DNA of 64,000 bases. It comes from Albidovulum sp. Lineage in GTDB: Bacteria; Pseudomonadota; Alphaproteobacteria; Rhodobacterales; Rhodobacteraceae. The translations under genes and the position numbers were made by a program. Where the stretch lies: the NCBI GenBank assembly GCA_028823855.1, contig JAPPFL010000071.1, forward strand, positions 62,001 to 126,000, written 5' to 3'. Below the pieces are notes generated by a model, which searched no databases, was not told the origin of the DNA, and was given only the letters and a program-made list of their open reading frames with translations. Of this stretch, positions 47,087 to 55,954 are shown one piece after another (the first letter of the stretch is position 1; the number at the start of each line of letters is the position of its first letter).

Positions 47087-47959
47087 ATGAAAGAGATATA
47101 TTTGTTTGTTACAGGCGCCATCACCGGCATCGTATTGGCCTACGCAGCGCTCTATCTTGCCCGGAACAGCGCTAGCGGGCTTGGAGCGGCAGCCCGCATC
47201 GAATTAGTTCCGAAACCCGCCCCGATAGTGGAAAAAGAATTTCCTTCGGACGGATTTGAAGCGTACGAGGGCCTTTCAAGTGCCGATGCTTCAGATTCGC
47301 CGATCGCCCGGATTTCGGAGTCGGTCCCCAGACCGACGCCGAAACCTCAACCGTTTTTTTCGAACGCATTCGCCGATCCAGTCTACATTGGCAAGGAAGC
47401 GAAACCGGAAACGCGCGGGGCGGAAAAGCCACCTGAACAAATAATCGACAAGGGATTCTCCGGATTCGGAAATCTATCGATTGGCCGCGAACGTAAAATC
47501 GAACCTTCCGGCACGAAATCCGCCCGGGAAATTGCGATGTCGGTAGACAGCCTTTCGGTCCTGGCAAGCATGAGCGTCGATAAAATCGATTCGCTAACGC
47601 GGCTGATGGCTTCGCTGCGTTCCGGCGAAGCGGTCGAACCGGTTCGGCCTGCGCCGGTCTTTCGACATTCGGATGCTCGAAGCTCAGCCGAACCGCGGCT
47701 ATCGACTTTCCCGTTCCTTAACGAAGCGATCGAATCGCAGGCGAAAGAGTGGACGGTTCGAGGCGACGGCCGCGGAACCGCGTATCTGGCCAAAAACGGC
47801 GATGCTTCTGAATCGTTTCCGGTTCAACCGGGAATGGTGATCGGCGAGCTTGGACCCATCGGCCAAATCGAGTGGTTCGATACCGAAATCGGAGTGGTTT
47901 TCGAAAACGGGCATGAAATTGTCGGCAAACGCGATATCGAAGAGGATGCGGGAGATTGA
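47087..47959 (+). CDS. Unassigned bitopic membrane protein, first gene of the type IVb pilus operon
   Basis: 290 residues. One transmembrane helix (about 4-25: YLFVTGAITGIVLAYAALYL), then ~190 mostly polar, Pro/Ser-rich residues, and a compact C-terminal domain (WTVRGDGRGTAYLAKNGD, FPVQPGMVIGELGPIGQIEW, GVVFENGHEIVG) that resembles the small beta domain of GspC/PilP-like inner-membrane proteins. It overlaps the TcpQ/PilL-like gene by four bases and stands at the head of the operon, so a structural or regulatory role in the pilus machine is likely. No named family recognised. Confidence 0.7.
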   Translation: MKEIYLFVTGAITGIVLAYAALYLARNSASGLGAAARIELVPKPAPIVEKEFPSDGFEAYEGLSSADASDSPIARISESVPRPTPKPQPFFSNAFADPVYIGKEAKPETRGAEKPPEQIIDKGFSGFGNLSIGRERKIEPSGTKSAREIAMSVDSLSVLASMSVDKIDSLTRLMASLRSGEAVEPVRPAPVFRHSDARSSAEPRLSTFPFLNEAIESQAKEWTVRGDGRGTAYLAKNGDASESFPVQPGMVIGELGPIGQIEWFDTEIGVVFENGHEIVGKRDIEEDAGD

Positions 47960-48357
47960 AGAATTTTCGTAGGGCCGTCCCGGTCAAAATACTGAGCGCA
48001 CTCATATTCGCCGCGGCCATTACGGTAGCGGTGCCGATGAATATCCCGGCAGCAAGCGCGGATGCCTCATTGTCTGAATCCGAGGGCGCTCAGATGCTTG
48101 GGTGGGCGGTGTTGGAAGGATCGAGCCTTCGGTTGTCCCTTGAAGGGTGGTCGGACGCGGCGGGATGGACACTGGTGTGGGACAGTCCCGCCGATTACAG
48201 GCTCGGCGCCTCCGCCGCTTTCTCCGGCTCGTTCGAAAATGCCGTCAGCAATCTCTTGAACGCGATCTATCCGACCGCACCGGAGATCGTAGCCACGCTG
48301 TATCGCGGCAACTATGTCCTGCATATCGCCTCTTCGTTTTCGGCATCGACCCGATAG
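47956..48357 (+). CDS. pilL: TcpQ/PilL-like pilus assembly protein
   Basis: 133 residues. Signal peptide to about residue 36 (cleavage near ASADA). The mature part (LEGSSLRLSLEGWSDAAGWT, LVWDSPADYRLGASAAFSG, FENAVSNLLNAIYPTAPEIV, YRGNYVLHI) matches the TcpQ domain that stabilises the secretin of type IVb pili and corresponds to the C-terminal part of R64 PilL. It starts with TTG in a TTGA overlap with the upstream gene. Shorter than R64 PilL, whose N-terminal half is missing. Confidence 0.8.
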   Translation: MKNFRRAVPVKILSALIFAAAITVAVPMNIPAASADASLSESEGAQMLGWAVLEGSSLRLSLEGWSDAAGWTLVWDSPADYRLGASAAFSGSFENAVSNLLNAIYPTAPEIVATLYRGNYVLHIASSFSASTR

Positions 48358-48380
48358 CGAAATCGCAGGTATCTTCAATC

Positions 48381-49937
48381 TTGAGAACGGCCGCGATTTC
48401 TCTTCTGGCGACTGCGGCCACCCTATGGTCGGGCTGCGGCGAAACCATGCGGGACAGCCGGAATCGCTTCGCCGCAAAGTCGGGACAGTCCGATTCCGCC
48501 TTCGCAAGATTCGACGTTCAGAGCCCGATTGCGGCCGGAGCGCTGCATTCTTCCGAAGGCGAATTCCTACCGGCCGCGGCATTCGCCGACAACGGCGCCA
48601 AAGAGCTTCCGCCTCGCCTGCAAAAACCTGGCTCCGTTCAAATTCGAAGCCGGGATCCGATGACGCTTCGGCAAATTCTCGAACGGCTTGCGGACATGAC
48701 CGGCATACCGCACGCGGCGTACTACGGTCCCGAAAGTTCGCCAGAAAATTCTGCTTCGGTCGGCCCGGCAGTGAACGGCAGCGAAGGCAAGCGCGTCATG
48801 CGTCCGAACCTTAGGGGCTCGCTACCCGAAATTCTGGACGAGGTCGCGCGCCACTTCGAATTCGACTGGAAATTCGCCGGAGAGCGAGTCGAGTTGAACG
48901 AATTCGCCGTTCGCACCTATCTTCTGGCTACGCTGCCAACGGCGACGCGGCACTCATCGAATATCGGCTCCGCCACCTCGTCCGCTTCCATCGATCTTAC
49001 GAGTGAAATTAAATCGACCCTCGAATCTCTCGCGGGGCCGGAATCGATCGTAAACTTCGGCGGGGGGACTGGCCTGATCACGATCGTCGCGCGCGAAAGC
49101 CGCCATGGAAGAATCGCTCGATACATCGAAGGCTTGAACAAGAGCTTGAGCAGGCAAATCGCTTTCGACGTTACCGTACTGACAGTCAGCCTCGCGCGCT
49201 CCGAAAACTACGGGCTCGATCTGGGACTGGCGATCGATCAGGGCGGCGACAGCTTCGCTTGGAGCGGCTCGCGGGGAGCGTCCGGGGGATCGGGAACCGT
49301 CAATATCGGTATTGCCCGCGACGGATTCAAATTGGAGGCCATGGTCGACGCCCTGAACAAAATCGGCGACGTTGCCATAGAAACGCGAAGCGGAACGACA
49401 GTCTCCAACAACGGCATCGCGCCCGTTCAAGTCGTTCGCGAAATCTCCTTCGCCGAAAAAATCGAGACAGTCAAAGACTCAGGAGGCAACGTCCAGACCT
49501 CCATCGCGCCGGGGAAACTAGTGACTGGATTCGAAATGCAATTGCTGCCGCGCATTCTCAACAGCCGGGAGCTTCTGGTTAAATTCACTGTTCGAATTTC
49601 CGATTTGAACCGCATCGCCGAATTCACATCCGACAGGCAGTCCATTCAGCTCCCGGAAGTTTCGACCGTTTCGTTCGAGCAGCAAGCGATACTGCGCAAC
49701 GGCCACACTCTGGTTCTCGCCGGGTTCGAACGCGAGCGAACCATGCTCAGCAATTCGGGCTTTCTGGGAACAGGCTTGAGCATTCTGGGGGGAAGGACAG
49801 GCGCGGAGAAGGAACGAGTGGCTACGGTCCTAACGATTCGACCGAGGATACTTCAAGGCGGAACTTCCCATCATTCGGGCTCGATTTCAGCGTCGGGCAC
49901 CGGAAATTATTTGGAATTGGAGCAAGTCAGGCAATGA
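48381..49937 (+). CDS. pilN: PilN-family secretin lipoprotein of a type IVb pilus
   Basis: 518 residues from TTG 48381, the first start codon that gives a lipoprotein signal (MRTAAISLLATAATLWSGC, Cys19). N-terminal N-domain (DPMTLRQILERLADMTGIPH, RGSLPEILDEVARHFEFDWK), then the secretin domain (RQIAFDVTVLTVSLARSENY, GLITIVARE, FEQQAILRNGHTLVLAGFER, VLTIRPRIL). Forms the outer-membrane ring through which the pilus passes. The frame is open upstream to 48147 but overlaps the pilL-like gene. Its stop overlaps the pilO start (ATGA). Confidence 0.88.
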   Translation: MRTAAISLLATAATLWSGCGETMRDSRNRFAAKSGQSDSAFARFDVQSPIAAGALHSSEGEFLPAAAFADNGAKELPPRLQKPGSVQIRSRDPMTLRQILERLADMTGIPHAAYYGPESSPENSASVGPAVNGSEGKRVMRPNLRGSLPEILDEVARHFEFDWKFAGERVELNEFAVRTYLLATLPTATRHSSNIGSATSSASIDLTSEIKSTLESLAGPESIVNFGGGTGLITIVARESRHGRIARYIEGLNKSLSRQIAFDVTVLTVSLARSENYGLDLGLAIDQGGDSFAWSGSRGASGGSGTVNIGIARDGFKLEAMVDALNKIGDVAIETRSGTTVSNNGIAPVQVVREISFAEKIETVKDSGGNVQTSIAPGKLVTGFEMQLLPRILNSRELLVKFTVRISDLNRIAEFTSDRQSIQLPEVSTVSFEQQAILRNGHTLVLAGFERERTMLSNSGFLGTGLSILGGRTGAEKERVATVLTIRPRILQGGTSHHSGSISASGTGNYLELEQVRQ

Positions 49938-51232
49938 GGATTTTCGGCGCGGCCCGTCAAAAGCCGGCAGTTTCCGCCGTGCCGATAGCTCCCAACAGGC
50001 TTCGGTTCGGGAGAACTTCGGCGGTACTCGGGATACTCTGGCAGCCGGCGCGCCAAAATGTGCCCCTTAGGAATCAAGCGGCCATTGCAAGCGGACCGCA
50101 CGGCGAGTTCGACTTGTACTTGAGCTTCGGCCGCGGAAAGCAACACGGTTTCGCGACCACCGGCGAAGGCGCGGCTTCCGGCATGCTTGCAGGCGCGACC
50201 ATGTTTGAATCAAGTCGCATGAGCGATGCATGGCTGGGCGCTTTTCCGCTCGGCGCACCCTTCCCGCACTGGTGGGTTGTCTCCGTGCGAGACGGGCAAA
50301 TTTACGAAGATCGTGTGCTTTCCGGCGAGAGCCAGGCCAGATCTGCCCTCGAGAAAATCCTGGACGCTCCGGGCTGGGAACGCATCATTGCGCCTGCGGC
50401 ATGGCGAATTTCCTCGACGGAACAGGCGGAGCTTGGCGAGTTGATTTCGATGCGCTCCGCAATTCGCCTGCGTTCCGTGAACCGCGCGCCCGCTATGCTG
50501 CTATGGGCGAGCGCGGCCGCGGTCGCGGTGGCTGCGGCCGTATACGGCTGGCAAAAGGTTCAAGGCTTTCGCGAAGAGCGGCAATGGCGAACAATCGCCG
50601 AGAATGTTTCGGTTCCGGCTCGAAAGGAAATTCCGCGGCCCTGGGCCAACGCACCTCGAATCGAGCGCTTCGTCGAGGCATGCGTCGCCGAAATGGACAA
50701 TTCATGGATGCAGCCTCCCGGATGGAATATCTCCCGGGCGACCTGCGCGCGCTCGAATTCCGGCGCTTCGCTGCGATTCGATTTTCGGAACGCCGGCGGC
50801 GGCGCGCACTTCATGCGAAGCCTCTCGCTGGAAAAAACGGGAATCGAACCGGAATTTTCAAGCAATCTCAAGAGAGCGTCGCTGATCATCCGCGTCCCTA
50901 TCCCGCAATCAGGACAGCGCGCCGTCCAAAGTCCCTGGAGCCGAGCCAGAGTCGAATCCGCCCTGCAAGACCGATTCAATGCCCTGGGTCTCGAGGTAAG
51001 CCTTGTCTTTCGCCGGTCAGGTATCAATGCGCGCGGCGATTCCGAGGAGATTAGCCGCCACGATATCTCGCTCGCTACTTCGGTAGGCGTACGCGAATAC
51101 GCGCAGCTGCTTTCCGACGTTCCGGCCGTCGTGCCCGAATCCCTGGCTTTCGAACAAGAACGCAAAGTTTGGAAACTGACGGCGAAAGCGTTCCATGCCA
51201 ATTCAAGCCGGATTTCGGAAGGGAAAAAATGA
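49934..51232 (+). CDS. pilO: PilO-like type IVb pilus inner-membrane protein
   Basis: 432 residues. A cytosolic actin-like/PilO2 N-terminal domain (WWVVSVRDGQIYEDRVLSGE, APAAWRISS), one transmembrane helix (186-206: APAMLLWASAAAVAVAAAVYG) and a periplasmic domain. This is the architecture of R64/TCP-type PilO, which links the secretin to the cytoplasmic ATPase platform. The assignment rests on gene order as well as on sequence. Overlaps neighbours on both sides by four bases. Confidence 0.78.
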   Translation: MRIFGAARQKPAVSAVPIAPNRLRFGRTSAVLGILWQPARQNVPLRNQAAIASGPHGEFDLYLSFGRGKQHGFATTGEGAASGMLAGATMFESSRMSDAWLGAFPLGAPFPHWWVVSVRDGQIYEDRVLSGESQARSALEKILDAPGWERIIAPAAWRISSTEQAELGELISMRSAIRLRSVNRAPAMLLWASAAAVAVAAAVYGWQKVQGFREERQWRTIAENVSVPARKEIPRPWANAPRIERFVEACVAEMDNSWMQPPGWNISRATCARSNSGASLRFDFRNAGGGAHFMRSLSLEKTGIEPEFSSNLKRASLIIRVPIPQSGQRAVQSPWSRARVESALQDRFNALGLEVSLVFRRSGINARGDSEEISRHDISLATSVGVREYAQLLSDVPAVVPESLAFEQERKVWKLTAKAFHANSSRISEGKK

Positions 51233-52272
51233 TGCCTCCGCCGGATTCGCGTTCGCAGGCCCCATGCCGACCGAGACGGTTGAATTTCGTAGCCGCCGCT
51301 ATCGCGTGCTTCATCCCGATCATGAATTCGCCCAATTCGGCGAAAGCGGATTTGAGCCTGCCCGAATGGCCTTTTTTGAACGCGATGGACTCCGCTGCAG
51401 GCGACGGGCCCCCCGCGGGTTCGCCGCGTCCGGTGCATTCGGAGCGACCGGGCGATGAAGCCGACGAAACGGCGAGCACCGGACAAAACCCTTCGGAGCA
51501 AAACGGAGAGGCGGATTACGTCGATGTGGAACGGCAAGTCGGCCCGAATACTTCCGCTAAAGCGGACATTGTAGCCTCGGAAGAATTCCTGCCCGAAAAT
51601 CCTTCGGCCGCAACTTCGTCAATCAACGCAAGAATTCGCTCCGATACCGCAGACTCTGGCGTTGGCGGCGTGCCCGGATCCGCGCGGGAGGCGCGAACCC
51701 GCGTTTTGCGCGAAAGCGGAATACTCGTGAGGCAATCCGAAATCGGCGAGGGCATCCTGCTGCTTGAACGCCAGCTGAGGCATGCCGACATGGTGGCCAG
51801 ATTTATGGCGGTCATGGGTCCGGCCGCTCCCGTAGAAGTCTCTCCCGGCCGCTTCGAGGATTTCAGCCAGATTCCCGAGGGCCGCAGGCTCGCGACGGAA
51901 CTGCGAGAACGGGATCTCGAAGCCGCGATCCGCGAACTCGAGCTTCAGGCATCCGTAAACCGGGCCAAGCTGAGACTTAAGGAAACTGCATTCGATCTAG
52001 AAAACTCCAGCCGCCTCCCTGCGGGCAATCGGAATTTGCCCGCTACGCCGACCGATCTGGTTTTCACGTCGCAGCCGCCCGAATTCTCGCTTCGAGCCAT
52101 TTATGGTAGCGATAAGCAATTTTTGGCCATCGTCGAGGCGGATGGCAGGCGATTTGAAGTAGCGCCGGGCGATGCCCTGCCGGGAAACTCTAGAGTCGCG
52201 TCTATCGACGAAACCGGTATCGTTGTCGAGCGAGACGGGGCAACCCGCACTCTCAAGCTTTTTGAGGACTGA
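51229..52272 (+). CDS. pilP: PilP-like type IVb pilus biogenesis protein
   Basis: 347 residues from ATG 51229 (overlapping the pilO stop; GGAAGGG just upstream; a second ATG follows directly). Signal peptide 1-38 (cleavage near NSAKA). A long polar segment (about 45-150), a predicted coiled-coil-like helix (LRERDLEAAIRELELQASVN, RAKLRLKETAFDLENS) and a C-terminal beta domain (FSLRAIYGSDKQFLAIVEAD, FEVAPGDALPGNSRVASIDE) like the PilP/GspC HR domain. Probably contacts the secretin from the inner membrane. Confidence 0.78.
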   Translation: MMPPPDSRSQAPCRPRRLNFVAAAIACFIPIMNSPNSAKADLSLPEWPFLNAMDSAAGDGPPAGSPRPVHSERPGDEADETASTGQNPSEQNGEADYVDVERQVGPNTSAKADIVASEEFLPENPSAATSSINARIRSDTADSGVGGVPGSAREARTRVLRESGILVRQSEIGEGILLLERQLRHADMVARFMAVMGPAAPVEVSPGRFEDFSQIPEGRRLATELRERDLEAAIRELELQASVNRAKLRLKETAFDLENSSRLPAGNRNLPATPTDLVFTSQPPEFSLRAIYGSDKQFLAIVEADGRRFEVAPGDALPGNSRVASIDETGIVVERDGATRTLKLFED

Positions 52273-52273
52273 C

Positions 52274-53935
52274 ATGCCCGAACAGGCGCCGTTATCCTCC
52301 GCGCCGTCGGCCGTCGACGCTTTGAAGCAAGTCTACGCGACGGGCGGCGAATCGCCTTCCGGGCCCCTGATAACGGCTCCGGGCGGGGAAATCGAAATCG
52401 CCCCGGAAGGCCGTGCCATGATTGCCGTATTTCGAAACGGAGTGGCCATCGTGGCTCGCGGCAGCCGCTGGTCCTCCGAGACCAAGGCGGTTCTGGATCG
52501 CGCGTTCCGGGCGAATTTCGAGATCGGTCGGATAGTCGAAGAAGACAGCGACAAGATTTTGGCACTGTACGGAGATTGCGACGATCTCAAGCCGCGAAGC
52601 GAAGAAAGCAGGATCGAACGCCAGGAGTATCTGCGCCGCCTCATAGCGCAAGCAGCTGCGTTCAAAGCTTCAGACATCCATATTCAAGTCAGGGCCGGCT
52701 ATTGCGAAATCCGAATTCGCGTTCACGGGCGGCTCCGTCGCATGGCGAGCCGTTCCCGCGTAGAAGGTTCCGCGATCATCAACGCCGCCTTCGCCGTCGC
52801 CGCAGACCAGGGATCCCAGTCGGGAGCGCACCACTTCATGAAGGGCGCACTTAACCGGAGGTCGGGCTTGCTGCCCGCCGGCGTTGATTTGCTCAGGCTT
52901 CAGTACACGCCCGCTTCAGGGCATCTCGGCGCTCTCGTCATGAGAATAAAATACGCGGCGGGCGCAAACGAGGCCGATATCGTCAATCTAGGCTATCTTC
53001 CGTCGCAAATCGCGGATTTCGCTTCGATGCGGCGAAGAACCAGCGGACTCTACCTGCTCGCGGGCAAAGTATCATCGGGCAAGACGACGACGCTTCAACG
53101 CGTGATAAACGCGATGATCGGCGAAAAATCGGGCGAAATCTCCGTTTATTCCATCGAAGAACCGGTCGAGCTCGAGATTTCGGGGGCCGTGCACGTCGCG
53201 GTCGCGCAGAGGCCGGGCCAGAGTCAATCGGAAGCGTTCATCGACGCCATCAAAGCCGCTCTGAGATCCGACCCGAATGTCGTAGTTCTCGGCGAGCTGA
53301 GGGACCGAAGCCTTGCGAAGCACGCTATTGAACTGGCTATGACGGGGCACGCTCTGTGGTCGACATTGCATGCCGGATCGGCGCTTGGAATTCTGGACCG
53401 CCTGGCCGATCTCGGTATCGAGCCCTGGAAACTCGCCGAGCCGTCAATCGTAAGGGGCCTCGCCTACCAGCGGCTCGTCGGCGTCATGTGCCGAAGCTGC
53501 AAAATCGGCTATCCGGAAGCGGTTCGTCGAGGTTTGCTGTCGGCGGCTCTCGCCAGCGGAGTTTCCGACATCGCCGGAAAGCGAAAAAGCGAGCTCTTTG
53601 TTCGTGGGGCGGGATGCAATTCCTGCGATCATGGGCTTACGGGCCGCAGCGTCGCCGCAGAAATCATCCTGCCCGCCCCCCGCTTTCTAGAGCTATACGC
53701 CGCCGGCGACCGTCAACAAATGCGGCATTTGTGGCTCGCTCCTAGAATTGAAGGCGGGCTTGGCGGACTGCCGGTCATGCACCACGCAATGCTCAAAGTC
53801 GTGCAAGGAGATTGCGATATCAATGAAATCGAGGAAGAAATCGATCTGTTCGACAGCTACTGCAGGGATTTTCCTGACCACGCGAGTCGGCTCGCCCGCG
53901 ATGCGGCGGACTTCGGAGAACGCGAAAGCGGATGA
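52274..53935 (+). CDS. pilQ: PilQ-like pilus assembly ATPase (GspE/PilB superfamily)
   Basis: 553 residues. N-terminal domain to about 110, the GspE N2-like domain with FKASDIHIQVR (130-140), Walker A variant GKVSSGKTT (264-272; the usual form is GPTGSGKTT), Asp-box region VYSIEEPVELEI, Walker B-like VVVLGELRDRS (337-346), His-box TGHALWSTLHAGSA and two Cys pairs C406/C409 and C448/C451 that form a zinc knuckle. Drives pilus extension in the cytosol. ATG has GAGG 6 bases upstream and lies one base after the pilP stop. Confidence 0.9.
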   Translation: MPEQAPLSSAPSAVDALKQVYATGGESPSGPLITAPGGEIEIAPEGRAMIAVFRNGVAIVARGSRWSSETKAVLDRAFRANFEIGRIVEEDSDKILALYGDCDDLKPRSEESRIERQEYLRRLIAQAAAFKASDIHIQVRAGYCEIRIRVHGRLRRMASRSRVEGSAIINAAFAVAADQGSQSGAHHFMKGALNRRSGLLPAGVDLLRLQYTPASGHLGALVMRIKYAAGANEADIVNLGYLPSQIADFASMRRRTSGLYLLAGKVSSGKTTTLQRVINAMIGEKSGEISVYSIEEPVELEISGAVHVAVAQRPGQSQSEAFIDAIKAALRSDPNVVVLGELRDRSLAKHAIELAMTGHALWSTLHAGSALGILDRLADLGIEPWKLAEPSIVRGLAYQRLVGVMCRSCKIGYPEAVRRGLLSAALASGVSDIAGKRKSELFVRGAGCNSCDHGLTGRSVAAEIILPAPRFLELYAAGDRQQMRHLWLAPRIEGGLGGLPVMHHAMLKVVQGDCDINEIEEEIDLFDSYCRDFPDHASRLARDAADFGERESG

Positions 53936-55011
53936 CGTGGGGACTAGTTCAGCGCCGTGCGACGCTTCGCTTCGCCCGATTGCAAATCTCTTTCCAGGTC
54001 AGGCTCGCGCTGTACCGGGAGATAATCGCCCTGATGCGAGCGGGACTGTCGAAAAACGAAGCCCTGAATACGATTTGGAAGGTCGCTTCGAATGAAGGTA
54101 GAAGGCCGAGAGAACCTAAAGCAGTCATGATTGCGGACGTTTTGACCGGCTTGAAGAACGGGCTGGGTCTAGGTCACGCGTTGGGGAAATGGGTTCCCTC
54201 CGAAGACGCAATGGTTGTCGAAGCAATTGAATCCAGCGACAGATTTCCCGAGTATCTCGAAAAATTCTGCGGCGCGCTAAAAAGGCGGGCGGGTATTCGC
54301 GCCGCAATCGCGGGCGGCCTCGCATACCCGGTATTTCTCCTCGTGCTCGTCGCAGGCCTACTCGTCTATGTCGGAAGTGTCGTTATTCCCGCTCTTGACA
54401 ATCTTCTTCCCGTTGAAACTTGGACAGGGAATGCTCGCGGCCTTGCGCTGGCAAGCTCTTTCGCCGCTCGATACGCGTACCAATTCGCCATTGCGCACTT
54501 CCTGGCTTCAATTCTGATTTTGGTCGCTTTGCGGCGGTGGGGCGGATTCGGTAGGAAATACGCCGACGCGCTGCCGGTGTTCGCGATTTACCGGATTTAC
54601 ACCGGAGTTTCGTTTTTGATCGCAATGAGCTCCCTTATGGCAAGCGGGCTTACTGCAGCGACCGCTATAGAAAAACTGCGTCCATTTTCCAGCCCGTACT
54701 TGAGACACCGCCTGGACTTGATCAGATTCTACCTGCTCAACGGAAGCGACCTCGGATCCGCGATGTATTTCGCCGGAACGAGTTGGCCGGACAGGAAGCT
54801 GAACCTTTCCTTGAAAGTACTTGCCCAAACCAGCAATCTCTCGACGCAGATCCTGGCGGTAGCGGATGAATGGCTCGCGACTTCGCAGGAAAGGGTCGAG
54901 CGATCCCTGGGAACGCTTCGCGCATTGGCATTCATCGCCGTATTCGGAGCAATCGCCTTCGTGGTTTCGGCGATGTACCAGATACAGCACCAAATCGCCG
55001 CCGGGATATAG
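53932..55011 (+). CDS. pilR: PilR-like pilus platform protein (GspF/PilC superfamily)
   Basis: 359 residues. T2SSF architecture: cytosolic helical domain, a pair of helices around 119-150 (AGGLAYPVFLLVLVAGLLVY), a second cytosolic domain (IYRIYTGVSFLIAMSSLMAS, SGLTAATAIEKLR) and a final helix (LAFIAVFGAIAFVVSAMYQI). Inner-membrane platform on which the ATPase acts. Starts at an ATGA overlap with the ATPase gene. Followed by a 200-base gap before the pilin gene. Confidence 0.9.
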   Translation: MTWGLVQRRATLRFARLQISFQVRLALYREIIALMRAGLSKNEALNTIWKVASNEGRRPREPKAVMIADVLTGLKNGLGLGHALGKWVPSEDAMVVEAIESSDRFPEYLEKFCGALKRRAGIRAAIAGGLAYPVFLLVLVAGLLVYVGSVVIPALDNLLPVETWTGNARGLALASSFAARYAYQFAIAHFLASILILVALRRWGGFGRKYADALPVFAIYRIYTGVSFLIAMSSLMASGLTAATAIEKLRPFSSPYLRHRLDLIRFYLLNGSDLGSAMYFAGTSWPDRKLNLSLKVLAQTSNLSTQILAVADEWLATSQERVERSLGTLRALAFIAVFGAIAFVVSAMYQIQHQIAAGI

Positions 55012-55211
55012 GCCCACTAGGAATCTTCCGAGCCGATTCCGCGCCCGGTTGGCGGGCACGCCCTCGCGCCGCAGAATTATCCACAGCCATTTCGAATTCC
55101 GCCTTGCCGGGCGCCGCCGAATTTTCGCGAGTCGAGGCTAATTTGAGAGTGCGCTTTCGGCGCTAAACTTATGCCCGGCCACCGGTTCAGGGCGAAAAAG
55201 CAGGAAAATAT

Positions 55212-55802
55212 ATGACACATACAAATCAAATTCCCGGTCCGTCGAATTTCATGGACAACCGGGAAAGAGGCGCGACCTTGATCGAAGCGGTTCTGTTCTC
55301 GGTAATCGCTCTAGGGCTGGTAATCGGCGGCATAGTATTCTTCGAACAGGCATCCCTGTCGTCAAGAACAAACGAGGCGATCCGGCTCATGGCTTCGCTG
55401 CCTTCCCAAATCAGGGCGCTTTACCAGTCCCAGTCTTCATTCGGCACCGACGATATAGGCGGCCTTCTGATTTCCTCCAAGGCTGTACCGGTGTCGATGC
55501 TGGAGGACACGGATTCCGATTCCGATTTCGACGAGATCAACAACATGTTTGGCGGAACCGTGACCGCGACCGGCGCAGGCAGCCAATTCACAATTGAGCT
55601 TTCCAATGTACCGGTTGAAGTGTGCTCGCGAATTACTCCATTCGATTCATCGGGATCGGGAACGATTGGAACTGGGATCGCCTCGATTTCGGACGGCACG
55701 GACACGGACATGGACGGCCTGACCTCGGTTGAAGCCGCCGCGTTTTGCGACAATAATGCGTCGGGCGGCGAAGTGACGCTAACCTGGACTTTCGACCGCT
55801 GA
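55212..55802 (+). CDS. pilS: Type IVb major prepilin (PilS-like)
   Basis: 196 residues. Leader of 20 residues ending RERG, cut before Ala21; mature start ATLIEAVLFSVIALGLVIGG has Glu5 and the long hydrophobic helix of type IV pilins. The long leader and non-Phe first residue mark class b. Two cysteines, C138 and C179, would close the C-terminal D-loop. Two acidic stretches, 99-110 (DTDSDSDFDEIN) and 161-174 (DGTDTDMDGLTSVE), look like Ca-binding loops. AGGAAA precedes the ATG; a 200-base untranslated gap and distance from pilR suggest an extra promoter for high expression. No prepilin peptidase gene is in the window. Confidence 0.88.
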   Translation: MTHTNQIPGPSNFMDNRERGATLIEAVLFSVIALGLVIGGIVFFEQASLSSRTNEAIRLMASLPSQIRALYQSQSSFGTDDIGGLLISSKAVPVSMLEDTDSDSDFDEINNMFGGTVTATGAGSQFTIELSNVPVEVCSRITPFDSSGSGTIGTGIASISDGTDTDMDGLTSVEAAAFCDNNASGGEVTLTWTFDR

Positions 55803-55883
55803 TCCGCAAATCGGCATCCGCCCCCTGTTTGCGCCAAGTAAGCTTGGATGACCGAATTTCGCCGCTCGCAAAGCTCTCAAGCG

Positions 55884-55921
55884 TCGGATCGGATCCGGCA
55901 CGAAGCCCGGATCCGATCCGA
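55884..55921. terminator. Perfect 15-bp hairpin between convergent pilS and SbmA-like genes
   Basis: Arms TCGGATCGGATCCGG (55884-55898) and CCGGATCCGATCCGA (55907-55921) around an 8-base loop. No T-tract follows on either strand, but the stem is very stable and sits between convergent genes, so a bidirectional terminator or mRNA-end protector is likely. Confidence 0.6.
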
Positions 55922-55954
55922 AATCCCGTCATTCCTCCCGGAATTTGCAATACG

